Notes: a model not told the origin generated them from the sequence alone. A stretch of 35,565 nucleotides of DNA from Bacteroidota bacterium (GCA_023423835.1 JAFAEW010000074.1:1-35565), one strand, 5' to 3'. Counted from the stretch's first letter, positions 1-8,234 are shown. Program-made: numbers and translations.

Positions 1-35
1 TCAGAGGGTCACTGGTTCAAGTCCAGTCTGAGGAG
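1..35 (+). tRNA. tRNA gene, 3' part only (isotype not determinable)
   Basis: The first 35 bases fold as the end of a tRNA. A five-pair T-stem (ACTGG with CCAGT) encloses the seven-base loop TTCAAGT, followed by a seven-base acceptor 3' strand CTGAGGA and discriminator G at 35. CCA is not encoded. The variable loop is short (about 6-10), so this is a class I tRNA. The anticodon lies left of the window. The visible end would suit a lysine tRNA, but that is only a guess. A rho-independent terminator follows within 12 bases. Confidence 0.85.
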
Positions 36-46
36 CAAATAACAAG

Positions 47-75
47 AGGTTCCGCGAGGAACCTTTTATTTTTTG
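47..75 (+). terminator. Rho-independent terminator after the tRNA
   Basis: A perfect seven-pair stem (AGGTTCC at 47-53, GGAACCT at 58-64) with a GCGA loop is followed by a T-rich run to 75. It ends the tRNA transcript on the plus strand and overlaps the last codons of the converging minus-strand small gene. Confidence 0.85.
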
Positions 76-347
76 TTGTCGTTCATGATTTGCTGACCAA
101 TCAGCTTTTTCAGGTTATTTTCCTCAATGTCGGCCGGATTTTTTCGTTCATAAGCCGGCTGAATATTCAGTTGCATATTTTGAACAAGGGTAAAATGAGC
201 TCCCGCAATTTTTCTCAGATTCTCATCCTCAATAAAAACAGAATAAACGTTAATGAACGGAAGATCCGCCACATTTAAATCTACTGTTTCAACCTTATAT
301 TGCAGCTCATAGTCTTGTCCTTCAAAATGGATTTTTATTCTTTTCAT
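66..347 (-). CDS. Hypothetical small protein, 93 aa
   Basis: This is an ATG-started frame of 93 residues reading towards the tRNA terminator. The protein is probably cytoplasmic: there is no signal peptide or membrane segment, the N-terminal half is strand-like (MKRIKIHFEGQDYELQY), and the C-terminus is rich in Lys, Asn and Asp. I do not recognise a family. The even amino-acid composition and clean start at 347 favour a real gene over chance. Overlapping frames on the other strand (90-278) look like shadows. It is divergent from recA, sharing an AT-rich 220-bp intergenic region. Function unknown. Confidence 0.65.
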   Translation of the reverse strand: MKRIKIHFEGQDYELQYKVETVDLNVADLPFINVYSVFIEDENLRKIAGAHFTLVQNMQLNIQPAYERKNPADIEENNLKKLIGQQIMNDNKK

Positions 348-568
348 TGCTATTGCCGGTTTATTGGGCTACTGACGCAATTCTAAAGCCAGAAAAAATG
401 ATTGCATGAATCATCGCTGCTAACTTTTTTATTTTTATTGCATTAAATTATCTAAATTAGAATCCTAAACCGTAATTAAAAATTCTTTATTTTACTAAAA
501 ATATTAGTGTGTATAACTATTTCTTTTTACTTTCACCAACCAATTAATTTTGAAGAAAATCTATTGAA

Positions 569-1600
569 ATGAGTAATACAGATAAATTAAAAGCCCTTAA
601 ACTCACCATAGACAAGATTGATAAAGACTATGGTAAAGGAAGCGTAATGATGATGAATGAGAAGAGCACCGGCCCCATGGAAGTAATTTCAACCGGATCC
701 ATCGGTTTGGATGCTGCACTTGGCGTAGGCGGAGTGCCAAGAGGTCGCGTGATTGAAATTTACGGACCTGAATCTTCGGGTAAAACCACCATCGCTATTC
801 ATATCATTGCCGAAGCGCAAAAGAAAGGCGGCATCTGCGCCATTATTGATGCGGAACATGCATTTGACAGCAGCTATGCTAAACGTTTGGGCGTAGATGT
901 TGACAATCTGCTGATTTCCCAACCGGATTATGGTGAACAGGCACTCGAAATTGCCGATCGTTTGATCCTTTCCGGCGCTTTGGATGTAGTGGTAATTGAC
1001 TCAGTGGCGGCACTTGTTCCAAAGGGTGAACTGGAAGGGGAAATGGGCGACAGCAAAATGGGATTGCAGGCCCGTTTGATGAGCCAGGCTTTAAGAAAAT
1101 TAACGGCCACGATCAACAAGACAAATACCGTTTGTATTTTCATCAACCAGCTTCGCGATAAGATCGGCGTGATGTTTGGAAATCCGGAAACAACCACCGG
1201 CGGTAATGCATTGAAGTTTTATTCATCGGTAAGGTTAGATATCCGTCGTACCGCTCAAATAAAAGATGGCGATTCGGCCGTGGGAAATCATGTGAAAGTG
1301 AAGGTGGTAAAAAACAAAGTAGCGCCTCCGTTTAGAAGTGCCGAATTTGATATCATTTTTGGAGAAGGCATCAGTAAGATCGGAGAAATCATTGATATCG
1401 GAGTGGATCTTGGGATTGTACAAAAAAGTGGAAGCTGGTTCAGCTATGGCGGCAATAAACTCGGACAGGGCCGTGAAACGGTGAAAGAACTGCTGCGGGA
1501 TAATCCGGAAGTTGCCAATGAAATTGAAGGAAAGATCAGATCCAAATTGTTGGAAACACAGGCAGCGGCAACAGCCGTCCTGGAAGAAGTAAAAGGATAA
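569..1600 (+). CDS. recA: Recombinase RecA
   Basis: RecA is the ATP-dependent strand-exchange protein of homologous recombination; its filament also triggers LexA-type self-cleavage in the SOS response. At 343 residues it has normal family length. Visible landmarks are the Walker A motif GPESSGKT at residues 66-73, the Walker B stretch VVVIDSVAALVP, the L2 loop with GNPETTTGGNALKFY, and the usual lysine-rich C-terminal domain. The ATG at 569 gives the standard N-terminus. Spacing before the start is AT-rich with no clear Shine-Dalgarno, as is usual in Bacteroidota. It appears monocistronic, with its own terminator 25 bases downstream. Confidence 0.99.
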   Translation: MSNTDKLKALKLTIDKIDKDYGKGSVMMMNEKSTGPMEVISTGSIGLDAALGVGGVPRGRVIEIYGPESSGKTTIAIHIIAEAQKKGGICAIIDAEHAFDSSYAKRLGVDVDNLLISQPDYGEQALEIADRLILSGALDVVVIDSVAALVPKGELEGEMGDSKMGLQARLMSQALRKLTATINKTNTVCIFINQLRDKIGVMFGNPETTTGGNALKFYSSVRLDIRRTAQIKDGDSAVGNHVKVKVVKNKVAPPFRSAEFDIIFGEGISKIGEIIDIGVDLGIVQKSGSWFSYGGNKLGQGRETVKELLRDNPEVANEIEGKIRSKLLETQAAATAVLEEVKG

Positions 1601-1624
1601 TTCCAAATTTCAAAATAAATGATC

Positions 1625-1658
1625 GGATTGCAGTCTGAAAGATTGCAATCCTTTTTTA
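1625..1658 (+). terminator. Rho-independent terminator of recA
   Basis: An eight-pair stem (GGATTGCA at 1625-1632, TGCAATCC at 1644-1651) with an 11-base loop is followed by a run of seven T. It lies 24 bases after the recA stop codon and separates recA from the tricorn-type protease gene. Confidence 0.85.
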
Positions 1659-1747
1659 TTGCGCAACCGTTCGTAATTGCCTTTCGTAACATTTTCCATG
1701 CCTGCAATTAAATCATTTTTTACTTTTAAACCAAACGCAAATTGTTT

Positions 1748-4700
1748 ATGAAGAAAGTTCTGTTTTTGGCTTCTGCCATTCTGTTATCGGTTTTTGCATT
1801 TGCACAGCAATCGCTTTATTTCACATCCACCCCAACACTTACTCCCGATGGGAAATTTGTCATTTTCAGTTACAATGGCAATCTTTGGCGGGCCTCCGCA
1901 GGCGGCGGCTTATCTTCTCAGATCACTTCCTTACAAGGCGTATCAAACCGGCCAAGAGTGTCTCCCGATGGTAAATGGATAGCATTCAGCAACTCACAGT
2001 TTGGAAATACGGATGTGTATGTGATGCCGGCCGAAGGTGGTGAAATCCGAAGGCTGACCTTTCATTCCGGTAGCGATATGGTAGATTCCTGGTCATGGGA
2101 TAATAAATGGATTTATTTCACCAGCAATCGGTACGACCGGATGAGCAGCTATAAAGTAAATGTAGAAGGTGGCACGCCCGTTCGTATTTTCAGCTCTAAT
2201 TATTTCGACTATACGCATGACGCTTTCGAACATCCGAAAACAGGAGAAATATTTTTCGATGACACCTGGGAAAGCATGAATTTTTACAACAGGATCGGCT
2301 ATCGCGGCGCTTTCAATCCGGAGGTACAATCCTACAATTTCAGGACGGCGGAATATAAAAAATATACCAACTGGAATGGAAAGGACATGTCGGTAACCAT
2401 CGACAAAAACGGAAACATCTTCTTCATTTCAGATGAAGGAAACGGGAAATATAATCTCTATACCTTCTCGGGCGGCAAAAAGGTGCAACTCACCAATTTC
2501 AATTCCTCCGTCATGCATCCCTTCGTAAATGCGGGAGGAACAGAAGTGGTATTTGAAAAGGATTTTCAATTATACATTTATAATATTGCTTCCAAAAAAT
2601 CCAACCTGATTCCGCTGCAGGCTTATAAGACCAACAACCTGTCGGCTTATAAACCGTTTACCATCAGCAAAAATATTTCCGGATTTAATATTTCTCCTGA
2701 CGGAAAAAAGCTCGCCTTTGTATCGAGGGGAAGATTGTTTGTGAGCGATAGCAAAGGGAAATTCATTAAAGAATTAAAAACAGAAAGTACAGAAAGAGTT
2801 ACCGACGTGTATTGGCTGAAGGACAATGAAACGCTGTTATTCACCCGTACCAACAAGGGCTTCAATAATCTCTATACTATTAAGGCCGGCGGAAGCGAAC
2901 GGGAAAGACAGATCACAAATGCAGCCCGCAATGACCGGAGCATAAGCTTTGATACGGGCAGAACGAGGGCAGTGTACCTGAGCGGAAATAATGAACTGCG
3001 GATGCTTGATCTCAACACAATGAAAAGCAGTGTTTTGAACACCGATGAGATCTGGGGATTAAACAGCGCGACTCCTTATTTTTCTCCCGACGATCAATAT
3101 GTGATGTACAACGCGATCCGCAATTTTGAATCGGAGATTATGCTCGTCAGATTGAGCGATAAAAAAGTCTTTAATATCACCAATACCGGTGTATCAGAAC
3201 AGGATCCTGTCTGGTCGCCCGATGGCAAATACATTTATTTCATCAGCAACAGGACGCAGCCGGCCTATCCGTTTGGCCTTCGCGAATCAAAGATCTACAG
3301 AATGGCTTTAGAACGAATAGAAAAACCGTTTAAAAGTGATATGTATGATTCTTTGTTTGTGCAATCGCAACGGGATTCGGTTTCAACCGCAAAAAAATCT
3401 GCAACAAAAGACAGCAGCAAGGTGGTGAGAATCGATTTCGCAAATCTGATGGATAGATTGGAAGTTCTGGGACCGGAATTTGGCCGGCAGTCGGGCGTGC
3501 AGGTTATTCAGGATGGTACTAAAACGCGCATCTTGTTTTTATCTAACCACGAAAATGGTAAAACAGCCCTATGGCAGATAACTGAAGAACCATTTGAATC
3601 TCCGAAAACAGAAAAAATAAAAGGCGCCGAAGGATTCGCAAGTGGGCTGAGTATCGAAAAAGGCAACCATTATCTGCTTCTTCAGGGCGATATTTATAAA
3701 CTGAATTTAGGTGCAAATTCCGCCGAAAAAGTAGACATCGACTACTCCTTCCCAAGGAACCTGAAAGACGAGTTTGAGCAGATGTTTTACGAAGCATGGG
3801 CCGTGCTGGATGAAAACTATTACGAAGAAAATTTCAACATGGTCAACTGGTCAGAAGTTCGGTCCCGTTATGCGGCATTTTTACCTTATGTAGAAACCCG
3901 AGACGATATCCGCACGTTGCTAAATAATATGATGGGTGAGTTAAACAGCTCGCATTATGGATTTTCCACATCCGGAGCCGACGAAACTACCTTTTACAAA
4001 ACCACAACGGCTTCGGTGGGAATAATGTTTAAAAACGATCAGCCTTATACGGTTGACTACATCATTAAAAACGACGCTGCAGATATCTCCGGAAAAAGAA
4101 TTCAAAGCGGAGATGTATTAGTTGCGGTGGATGGTCAAAAAGTGGATCCGACAGTGAGCAGGGAATTTTATTTTATGGAAACATCGGTTCCGGAAGAAAT
4201 CACCCTTGATTTTAAAAGAGGAGAAAATATCTATTCAGTTAAACTTCGTCCTGTAAGTTATAATGTTACCTCATCGCGGTTGTACGAGGCCTGGGAAAAT
4301 GATAATCGTCAAAAAGTAAATGCATTAAGCAACAACCGTATCGGATATGTTTACATGCCTGACATGGGTACAAATTCTCTGGAGAAATTCCGGCTCAATA
4401 TGGTTTCCGATTCGGTGGCTGCAAAAGATGCCCTCATTCTTGACCTGAGGTACAATACCGGCGGAAATGTGCACGATGAAGTACTTCAGTTCTTATCCAG
4501 GCAGCCGTATTTGAAATGGAAATACCGCAACGGAAAACTGAGCCCTCAGCCCAACTTCGCTCCGGCTTCAAAACCGATTATTCTTTTAATCAATGAACAA
4601 ACCTTGAGTGATGCAGAAATTACTTCCGCCGGATTTAAGGAATTAGGATTAGGGAAAATTATTGGAACAGAAACCTACCGGTGGATCATCTTTACCTCCG

Positions 4701-4891
4701 GAGCCAGGCTGGTGGACGGATCAACGGTACGCCTGCCTTCATGGGGCTGTTACACCCTCAGCGGAAAAGACCTTGAGAAGACCGGTGTTAGTCCGGATAT
4801 TTTTGTGGAAAACAGCTTCAAAGACAGAATGACCAATAAAGATCCGCAAATTGAAAGAGCGGTTCAGGAAATCTTGAAAGAGTTGAAGTGA
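1748..4891 (+). CDS. Secreted tricorn-type S41 family peptidase
   Basis: This is a large protease of the tricorn/S41 family, about 1047 residues. The best start is the ATG at 1748, because it places a signal peptide (MKKVLFLASAILLSVFAFA, cleavage before QQ) at the very N-terminus; an in-frame TTG two codons upstream is unlikely. Order of parts: WD40-like/TolB-type propeller repeats (many SPDGK motifs, about residues 25-530), a linker, a tricorn core domain, a PDZ domain near 760-850, and the S41 catalytic domain. The tricorn catalytic tetrad can be placed on S735-H736 (in NSSHYG), S954 (in TLSDAEI) and E1010 (in LEKTGVSPD), with spacing very close to archaeal tricorn. With a signal peptide it should act in the periplasm on peptides or misfolded proteins, unlike the cytosolic archaeal enzyme. 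A strong terminator follows. Confidence 0.93.
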   Translation: MKKVLFLASAILLSVFAFAQQSLYFTSTPTLTPDGKFVIFSYNGNLWRASAGGGLSSQITSLQGVSNRPRVSPDGKWIAFSNSQFGNTDVYVMPAEGGEIRRLTFHSGSDMVDSWSWDNKWIYFTSNRYDRMSSYKVNVEGGTPVRIFSSNYFDYTHDAFEHPKTGEIFFDDTWESMNFYNRIGYRGAFNPEVQSYNFRTAEYKKYTNWNGKDMSVTIDKNGNIFFISDEGNGKYNLYTFSGGKKVQLTNFNSSVMHPFVNAGGTEVVFEKDFQLYIYNIASKKSNLIPLQAYKTNNLSAYKPFTISKNISGFNISPDGKKLAFVSRGRLFVSDSKGKFIKELKTESTERVTDVYWLKDNETLLFTRTNKGFNNLYTIKAGGSERERQITNAARNDRSISFDTGRTRAVYLSGNNELRMLDLNTMKSSVLNTDEIWGLNSATPYFSPDDQYVMYNAIRNFESEIMLVRLSDKKVFNITNTGVSEQDPVWSPDGKYIYFISNRTQPAYPFGLRESKIYRMALERIEKPFKSDMYDSLFVQSQRDSVSTAKKSATKDSSKVVRIDFANLMDRLEVLGPEFGRQSGVQVIQDGTKTRILFLSNHENGKTALWQITEEPFESPKTEKIKGAEGFASGLSIEKGNHYLLLQGDIYKLNLGANSAEKVDIDYSFPRNLKDEFEQMFYEAWAVLDENYYEENFNMVNWSEVRSRYAAFLPYVETRDDIRTLLNNMMGELNSSHYGFSTSGADETTFYKTTTASVGIMFKNDQPYTVDYIIKNDAADISGKRIQSGDVLVAVDGQKVDPTVSREFYFMETSVPEEITLDFKRGENIYSVKLRPVSYNVTSSRLYEAWENDNRQKVNALSNNRIGYVYMPDMGTNSLEKFRLNMVSDSVAAKDALILDLRYNTGGNVHDEVLQFLSRQPYLKWKYRNGKLSPQPNFAPASKPIILLINEQTLSDAEITSAGFKELGLGKIIGTETYRWIIFTSGARLVDGSTVRLPSWGCYTLSGKDLEKTGVSPDIFVENSFKDRMTNKDPQIERAVQEILKELK

Positions 4892-4905
4892 TTTTTTCGA
4901 AAGCG

Positions 4906-4955
4906 AACAAGAGGCTGTTGGAGATTTTTCAACAGCCTCTTGTTTGTTTTGTCTT
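4906..4955 (+). terminator. Strong rho-independent terminator of the tricorn-type gene
   Basis: A perfect fifteen-pair stem (4906-4920 with 4930-4944, core GAGGCTGTTG/CAACAGCCTC) encloses a nine-base loop and is followed by TGTTTTGTCTTTT. The stem is symmetric and could also serve the converging lipoprotein gene that stops at 4973. Confidence 0.9.
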
Positions 4956-4972
4956 TTCCGGTATTACAACCC

Positions 4973-5398
4973 TCACCTGTTAATGTAAGACTTATCCCAA
5001 TTATCTTTTTCTATACCATTATCTTTTAAAAGCCGGCTAACGAAGCTATCTAATGACCGGCTTTCATAGAAATGCAGGCATTGGAGAATAGCAGTCGTTT
5101 TACCTCGGAAGTCTTCAAGTTGAGGCGGAGATATGGTCCCGGCAAATGAATCCGAGAATTCGTCCAATTCACTGCTCATCTCAGGAGTGAAACTAAAATT
5201 TGAAATGTTGAAGAGAACACCACGGGAATAATCGTTCTGTAATGAAGAATCATTGGGATACGCGCTTTCCAGACGTCTGCAAAAACTGTATTGTTTCAAT
5301 AAGACTTTATTAGGAATAAACCGGTGTTCTTCGGAGTAATAGATTTTGCTGCACCCGGAAAATATGATTACAAGCAGGAATAAAAATAAAGATTTCAT
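4973..5398 (-). CDS. Hypothetical lipoprotein, 141 aa
   Basis: The N-terminus is a classic lipoprotein signal (MKSLFLFLLVIIFSGC, lipidated Cys16), so the product should be anchored in the inner or outer membrane facing the periplasm. The rest is a mixed, mostly alpha-helical, acidic domain of about 125 residues that I do not recognise. It lies 29 bases downstream of a decayed fragment (5428-5605) that resembles part of the HExxH protein encoded at 6196-7236. This suggests it was once the partner of a second copy of that gene, as an accessory or immunity lipoprotein, but that is inference from position only. Confidence 0.75.
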   Translation of the reverse strand: MKSLFLFLLVIIFSGCSKIYYSEEHRFIPNKVLLKQYSFCRRLESAYPNDSSLQNDYSRGVLFNISNFSFTPEMSSELDEFSDSFAGTISPPQLEDFRGKTTAILQCLHFYESRSLDSFVSRLLKDNGIEKDNWDKSYINR

Positions 5399-5427
5399 GA
5401 AGTACCAATTTATTTTTTTAACGGTTC

Positions 5428-5605
5428 TTATTTAAAATTGAATAAATCAAAGACTTTCTCTGCATAAAGCACGATCTTTTTGTGAAGGGTCTTCTTCATC
5501 AGACGGTACCAGCCACCATCATCATTTTTGGGAGGGCAAGGTATGTTACCCGCCTGCAGCAGCATTGGTCCTTACGAAGACACTGGGGGACAATAAAGCT
5601 CGAGC
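5428..5605 (-). pseudogene. Decayed fragment related to the HExxH protein gene at 6196-7236
   Basis: Reading the minus strand from 5565 gives a 45-codon frame beginning MLLQAGNIPCPPKNDDGGW. This matches the linker NGKVPCPPLGDDDGW of the protein encoded at 6196-7236. The match continues in DNA (CTTCATCAGACGGTACC here, CTTCATCGGACGGCACCC there), but one base is missing, so the downstream frame no longer matches. Restoring it would read on as GWVPSDEEDP, again like GWVPSDEDM in the intact copy. An in-frame TAA lies just upstream of the ATG, and possible coding text (ELYCPPVSS) precedes it to about 5605. I read it as a broken remnant of a paralogue, not a working gene. Confidence 0.6.
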
Positions 5606-5626
5606 AATTTTTTTTGATCCGTTGAC

Positions 5627-6199
5627 TTAATTTCTCTCCAACACGATTTCTTTTACAATAGTCCATCTATCAATTGATTTTTGAACTAAATACGCAGTAA
5701 CTTTCCCCGCTTTCTGATCTGAAATTATCCTCATAAATATTACAGCAATATTGTCATTCATCACCGGTTCTGCAAATTGTATAGATCCGATATAGGTAGA
5801 ATCTAGTTTATTGCAGTCGGTATCAGCATGAGAAATCAAATCATATTTTCCCTTGTTTGTAATACATAGAGTCGGAAGTTTCATAACCGAGCTGACATGT
5901 TTTTTCCCCAATAGCTTGAGGTATTCTTCTTCATGAAGTCTTTTCAAGGCTGGAATAAGATACTCAATATAACGGGTGGAACTTATCACATTTTCATTAT
6001 AACAAACCTTCAAAGGTTGACTTTTTTTATCCTTTGACATTGAATCACCTGGAATCAAAAAAAATGAATGATACTTGTATGCAAATGTGTCTGTCATCTG
6101 AAGAAACGTATCGTTTATTATTTCACAAAAGCGTGATTCTTTTTGCAGATTGCAGGATATTGAGACAACAAGGCCGACCAAGAGGGGAAGGATTTTCAT
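5627..6199 (-). CDS. Hypothetical lipoprotein, 190 aa, coupled to the HExxH gene
   Basis: The signal sequence MKILPLLVGLVVSISC ends in a lipidation cysteine at residue 16, so the mature protein should be membrane-anchored. The remaining 174 residues form an alpha/beta domain with a strand-rich C-terminal half (IAVIFMRIISDQKAGKVTAY, then WTIVKEIVLERN), resembling the NTF2/SnoaL-like folds common among small secreted proteins; this is only an impression. Its ATG overlaps the stop of the upstream HExxH gene by four bases, which implies translational coupling. A coupled lipoprotein after a protease-like gene could be a partner, inhibitor or immunity protein. Confidence 0.8.
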   Translation of the reverse strand: MKILPLLVGLVVSISCNLQKESRFCEIINDTFLQMTDTFAYKYHSFFLIPGDSMSKDKKSQPLKVCYNENVISSTRYIEYLIPALKRLHEEEYLKLLGKKHVSSVMKLPTLCITNKGKYDLISHADTDCNKLDSTYIGSIQFAEPVMNDNIAVIFMRIISDQKAGKVTAYLVQKSIDRWTIVKEIVLERN

Positions 6200-7236
6200 T
6201 TAAAATATTTTTGAAATTCGATAACAATTTTTCCAGCATTCTTTTCATTGACAATGACGTTGAACGCATCCCTTTCAAAACCAAATCCAAAATCATAAAC
6301 TCCTTCACTTATATTATTATGAGTTGTTCCGTAATGAACGAATTCGTGCAAGATGGTTACCGCCAATAAAAACGCAGTTGCCTCTTTTGTGGTCTGGAGC
6401 TGAGACTGCTCAAGCCCTCTAACATAACTCGCCCTAATTTGAAGGATTTCTGGCATTTTAGTACCGTTATAAGTAGCAAAAACGTCTTGAAGTTCTACCA
6501 CTTTTATTAACGGTCCCTTGCCGAAAGTAAGATGGTCCATGATCTGCTGTTTTGTAAAACCTGAATATGTTTGTAGAGCCGTCAGCACCTTTGGATTCTC
6601 TTTTACAAACGTTTTCAGGTTTTTAACCATATTAGTAAACCTAGGGTAAAGAATTTCGTAGTTATCAACGGGATCAAAACGAAACTCAGGTTGTTTTAGA
6701 GGATTACCATCTGTAAAAGTGGTACCATCATCTCCAGTAAATGCCCAGATAAAGGGCGGATATCCCATATCTTCATCGGACGGCACCCAGCCATCATCAT
6801 CACCTAAAGGCGGACAAGGTACTTTACCATTTACAATTACTCCTCCGTTTCCACAGGGGTTAGGAGGCGGCGCACCTCCGTTTCCACCACCGCCACCGCT
6901 TCCATCTCCATTTCCACCTCCGCCGGCTCCACCGGTTCCGTCATCTTCCCACCAACTTTCACAAACCGTGTATCTTGTCGAGGTTGTACAAATTTTGCAA
7001 TTATCGCAACTTCCTCCTCCACCGCTACACCATGTAAAAGGACAGGAATTAACCGTGATTATAACATCGGCGCAAAGTTGTTTATATACCATTTTCCCGT
7101 TTTCTGCGCCTTGGGTTTCGTCTTTTAAGACTATTGATTTCTGCAAACAGGAATCCACCATCGCGGCCTTGGCAAATAGCCGGTTATCTAGTACCGTAAA
7201 TATTGTATGATTAAAAACATCGCGGTTTAAATCCAT
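6196..7236 (-). CDS. HExxH metalloprotease-like protein, C-terminal part of a probably split lipoprotein
   Basis: This 346-residue frame has three zones: an N-terminal domain with many cysteines (residues 1-95), a glycine-rich linker (97-121, then PPPNPCGNGG), and a C-terminal domain ending in LLAVTILHEFVHYGTTHN. H297-E298-x-x-H301 is a zincin zinc-binding motif, and E311 or E321 could be the third ligand. There is no signal peptide. The start overlaps the end of the upstream lipoprotein frame (7227-7733) by ten bases, and DLNRDVFNHTIFTV reads as a natural continuation of that protein after SYAFSNNDT. I therefore think the two frames were one gene, separated by a single-base frameshift near 7230-7250. 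Predicted role: a surface metalloprotease or toxin-like effector. A coupled lipoprotein gene follows. Confidence 0.75.
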   Translation of the reverse strand: MDLNRDVFNHTIFTVLDNRLFAKAAMVDSCLQKSIVLKDETQGAENGKMVYKQLCADVIITVNSCPFTWCSGGGGSCDNCKICTTSTRYTVCESWWEDDGTGGAGGGGNGDGSGGGGGNGGAPPPNPCGNGGVIVNGKVPCPPLGDDDGWVPSDEDMGYPPFIWAFTGDDGTTFTDGNPLKQPEFRFDPVDNYEILYPRFTNMVKNLKTFVKENPKVLTALQTYSGFTKQQIMDHLTFGKGPLIKVVELQDVFATYNGTKMPEILQIRASYVRGLEQSQLQTTKEATAFLLAVTILHEFVHYGTTHNNISEGVYDFGFGFERDAFNVIVNEKNAGKIVIEFQKYFK

Positions 7237-7733
7237 AACCGCAGGGCATATTTCTCTGCCTCATTTATCACCGTATCGTTATTACTAAACGCATAAGATG
7301 CATAATCGGTTTTCCGGCGCAGTTGAAGCGATACATGGTTATTTAAATGAGCTTCAATATAAGAACGAACTTCGTTTTCGCCTTCCTGAATTAAGGGAAT
7401 GACGACAGTTGTATCAGATGCATTATCCCTTCCAGAAAGACCATTTTTATTTGAAATGCTAACCTTCGCTTTTTGCCAGAGAGGAATTCCTTCCGCGTAC
7501 ATCAAATCCGTTATAAGATTCGTGTTCTTGCCTTGTCGTTTAAACTCCTGTGCCACTCGTCGCACTTCATCCGGAACACCGTTCACAGTTTTAAAAAATG
7601 CTTCATCGGAAGCGGAGATTTTTCCTGAATTTAATCCGATATCGGCCTTCTTACAGGATAGTTGCCATAAAAGCGCTAAAAGCATCAAGCTCAGGGTGAA
7701 AACGGTCAGGATTGGTTGTTTTGTTTTCTTCAT
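7227..7733 (-). CDS. Lipoprotein, N-terminal part of a probably split HExxH protein
   Basis: The frame encodes 168 residues with a lipoprotein-type signal (MKKTKQPILTVF... ending LSCKK, Cys27). The domain that follows (about residues 40-160) contains FFKTVNGVPDEVRRVAQEFKRQ and a later strand pattern ending YASYAFSNNDTVINEAEKYA. In Bacteroidota this kind of N-terminal domain is usually followed without interruption by a (W/N)ARDVF-type segment. Here that segment (NRDVFNHTIF) is found in the overlapping frame at 6196-7236, offset by one base, so this is probably the 5' half of a frameshifted gene. As it stands it would give a short lipoprotein ending in LRLWI. An AT-rich region of about 260 bp upstream should hold the promoter. 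Confidence 0.75.
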   Translation of the reverse strand: MKKTKQPILTVFTLSLMLLALLWQLSCKKADIGLNSGKISASDEAFFKTVNGVPDEVRRVAQEFKRQGKNTNLITDLMYAEGIPLWQKAKVSISNKNGLSGRDNASDTTVVIPLIQEGENEVRSYIEAHLNNHVSLQLRRKTDYASYAFSNNDTVINEAEKYALRLWI

Positions 7734-7997
7734 GATTTAGATTTAGGGATTAAGAAATAACATTGGATTTTATTTTTATAGTCTTTTGCAGTTCTCTAAA
7801 CAGCTCAGCAGTGATAAACCGAAGATAGGGGGAAAAAGTTAAAGAAAAGTAAAAATAATTTGAAAAAATCAAGAGAAAGAGGGTTACCAAGATTATGCTT
7901 CTAATTTTTTGGACAGGTTCTATGAATTTATTCAACAAAGTTATCTTATGGTTGTATAAGTTAAATTCTTTGGCGTTAGAATCTCGTCTGTTGGGGT

Positions 7998-8150
7998 GTG
8001 AAATCGCAGGTCAAAAGCGCAGATCAGCTCCTCATAGACGGTTTCGTACAGATAGTACTAGATTATCCGAGCATTGTCTCGGAAAAGGACGCTGCAATAC
8101 AACAAAAGGTGGACGGTGATAACGCCAATAACGGCACGAGAGGGCCCTAA
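7998..8150 (+). pseudogene. Orphan 3' end of a gene (50 codons), probably a gene remnant
   Basis: A frame starting at a GTG (7998) encodes 50 residues of convincing protein text, including SADQLLIDGFVQIVLDYPS, a Glu/Lys/Gln-rich helix, and a polar tail (DGDNANNGTRGP). The TAA stop is one base before a strong terminator. A stop codon (TAG) lies a few codons upstream of the GTG, and no ribosome-binding signal is visible. It looks like the C-terminal end of a lost gene that still carries its terminator. It could instead be a genuine small protein. I do not recognise the family. The 264 bp between it and the lipoprotein start at 7733 are AT-rich, with no other gene that I can support. Confidence 0.4.
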
Positions 8151-8151
8151 G

Positions 8152-8190
8152 AAGCCGCAATAACATTGAGGGTAATTGCGGCTTTTTTCT
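8152..8190 (+). terminator. Rho-independent terminator after the orphan frame
   Basis: A ten-pair stem (AAGCCGCAAT at 8152-8161, ATTGCGGCTT at 8175-8184) has a 13-base loop and runs into TTTTTTCT. It is oriented for plus-strand transcripts, yet no intact plus-strand gene precedes it. This supports the view that the 7998-8150 frame is the end of a former gene. On the minus strand the stem might also stop the eno operon, but the T-run is poor there. Confidence 0.8.
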
Positions 8191-8234
8191 ATGCAAATTC
8201 AAATGGTATTTCTATCATCACTCCATCGCTCCAC

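Noticed and set aside
6719..7210. Long plus-strand frame of 163 codons, rich in proline
   Set aside because: It is the antisense of the Gly-rich linker of the HExxH gene; the proline runs are complements of glycine codons, and no signal or start context supports it.
7895..8119. Plus-strand 74-codon frame starting MLLIFWTGSM
   Set aside because: It overlaps the more protein-like frame 7998-8150 in another phase, and its second half is Arg/Ser-rich text typical of a shadow frame.
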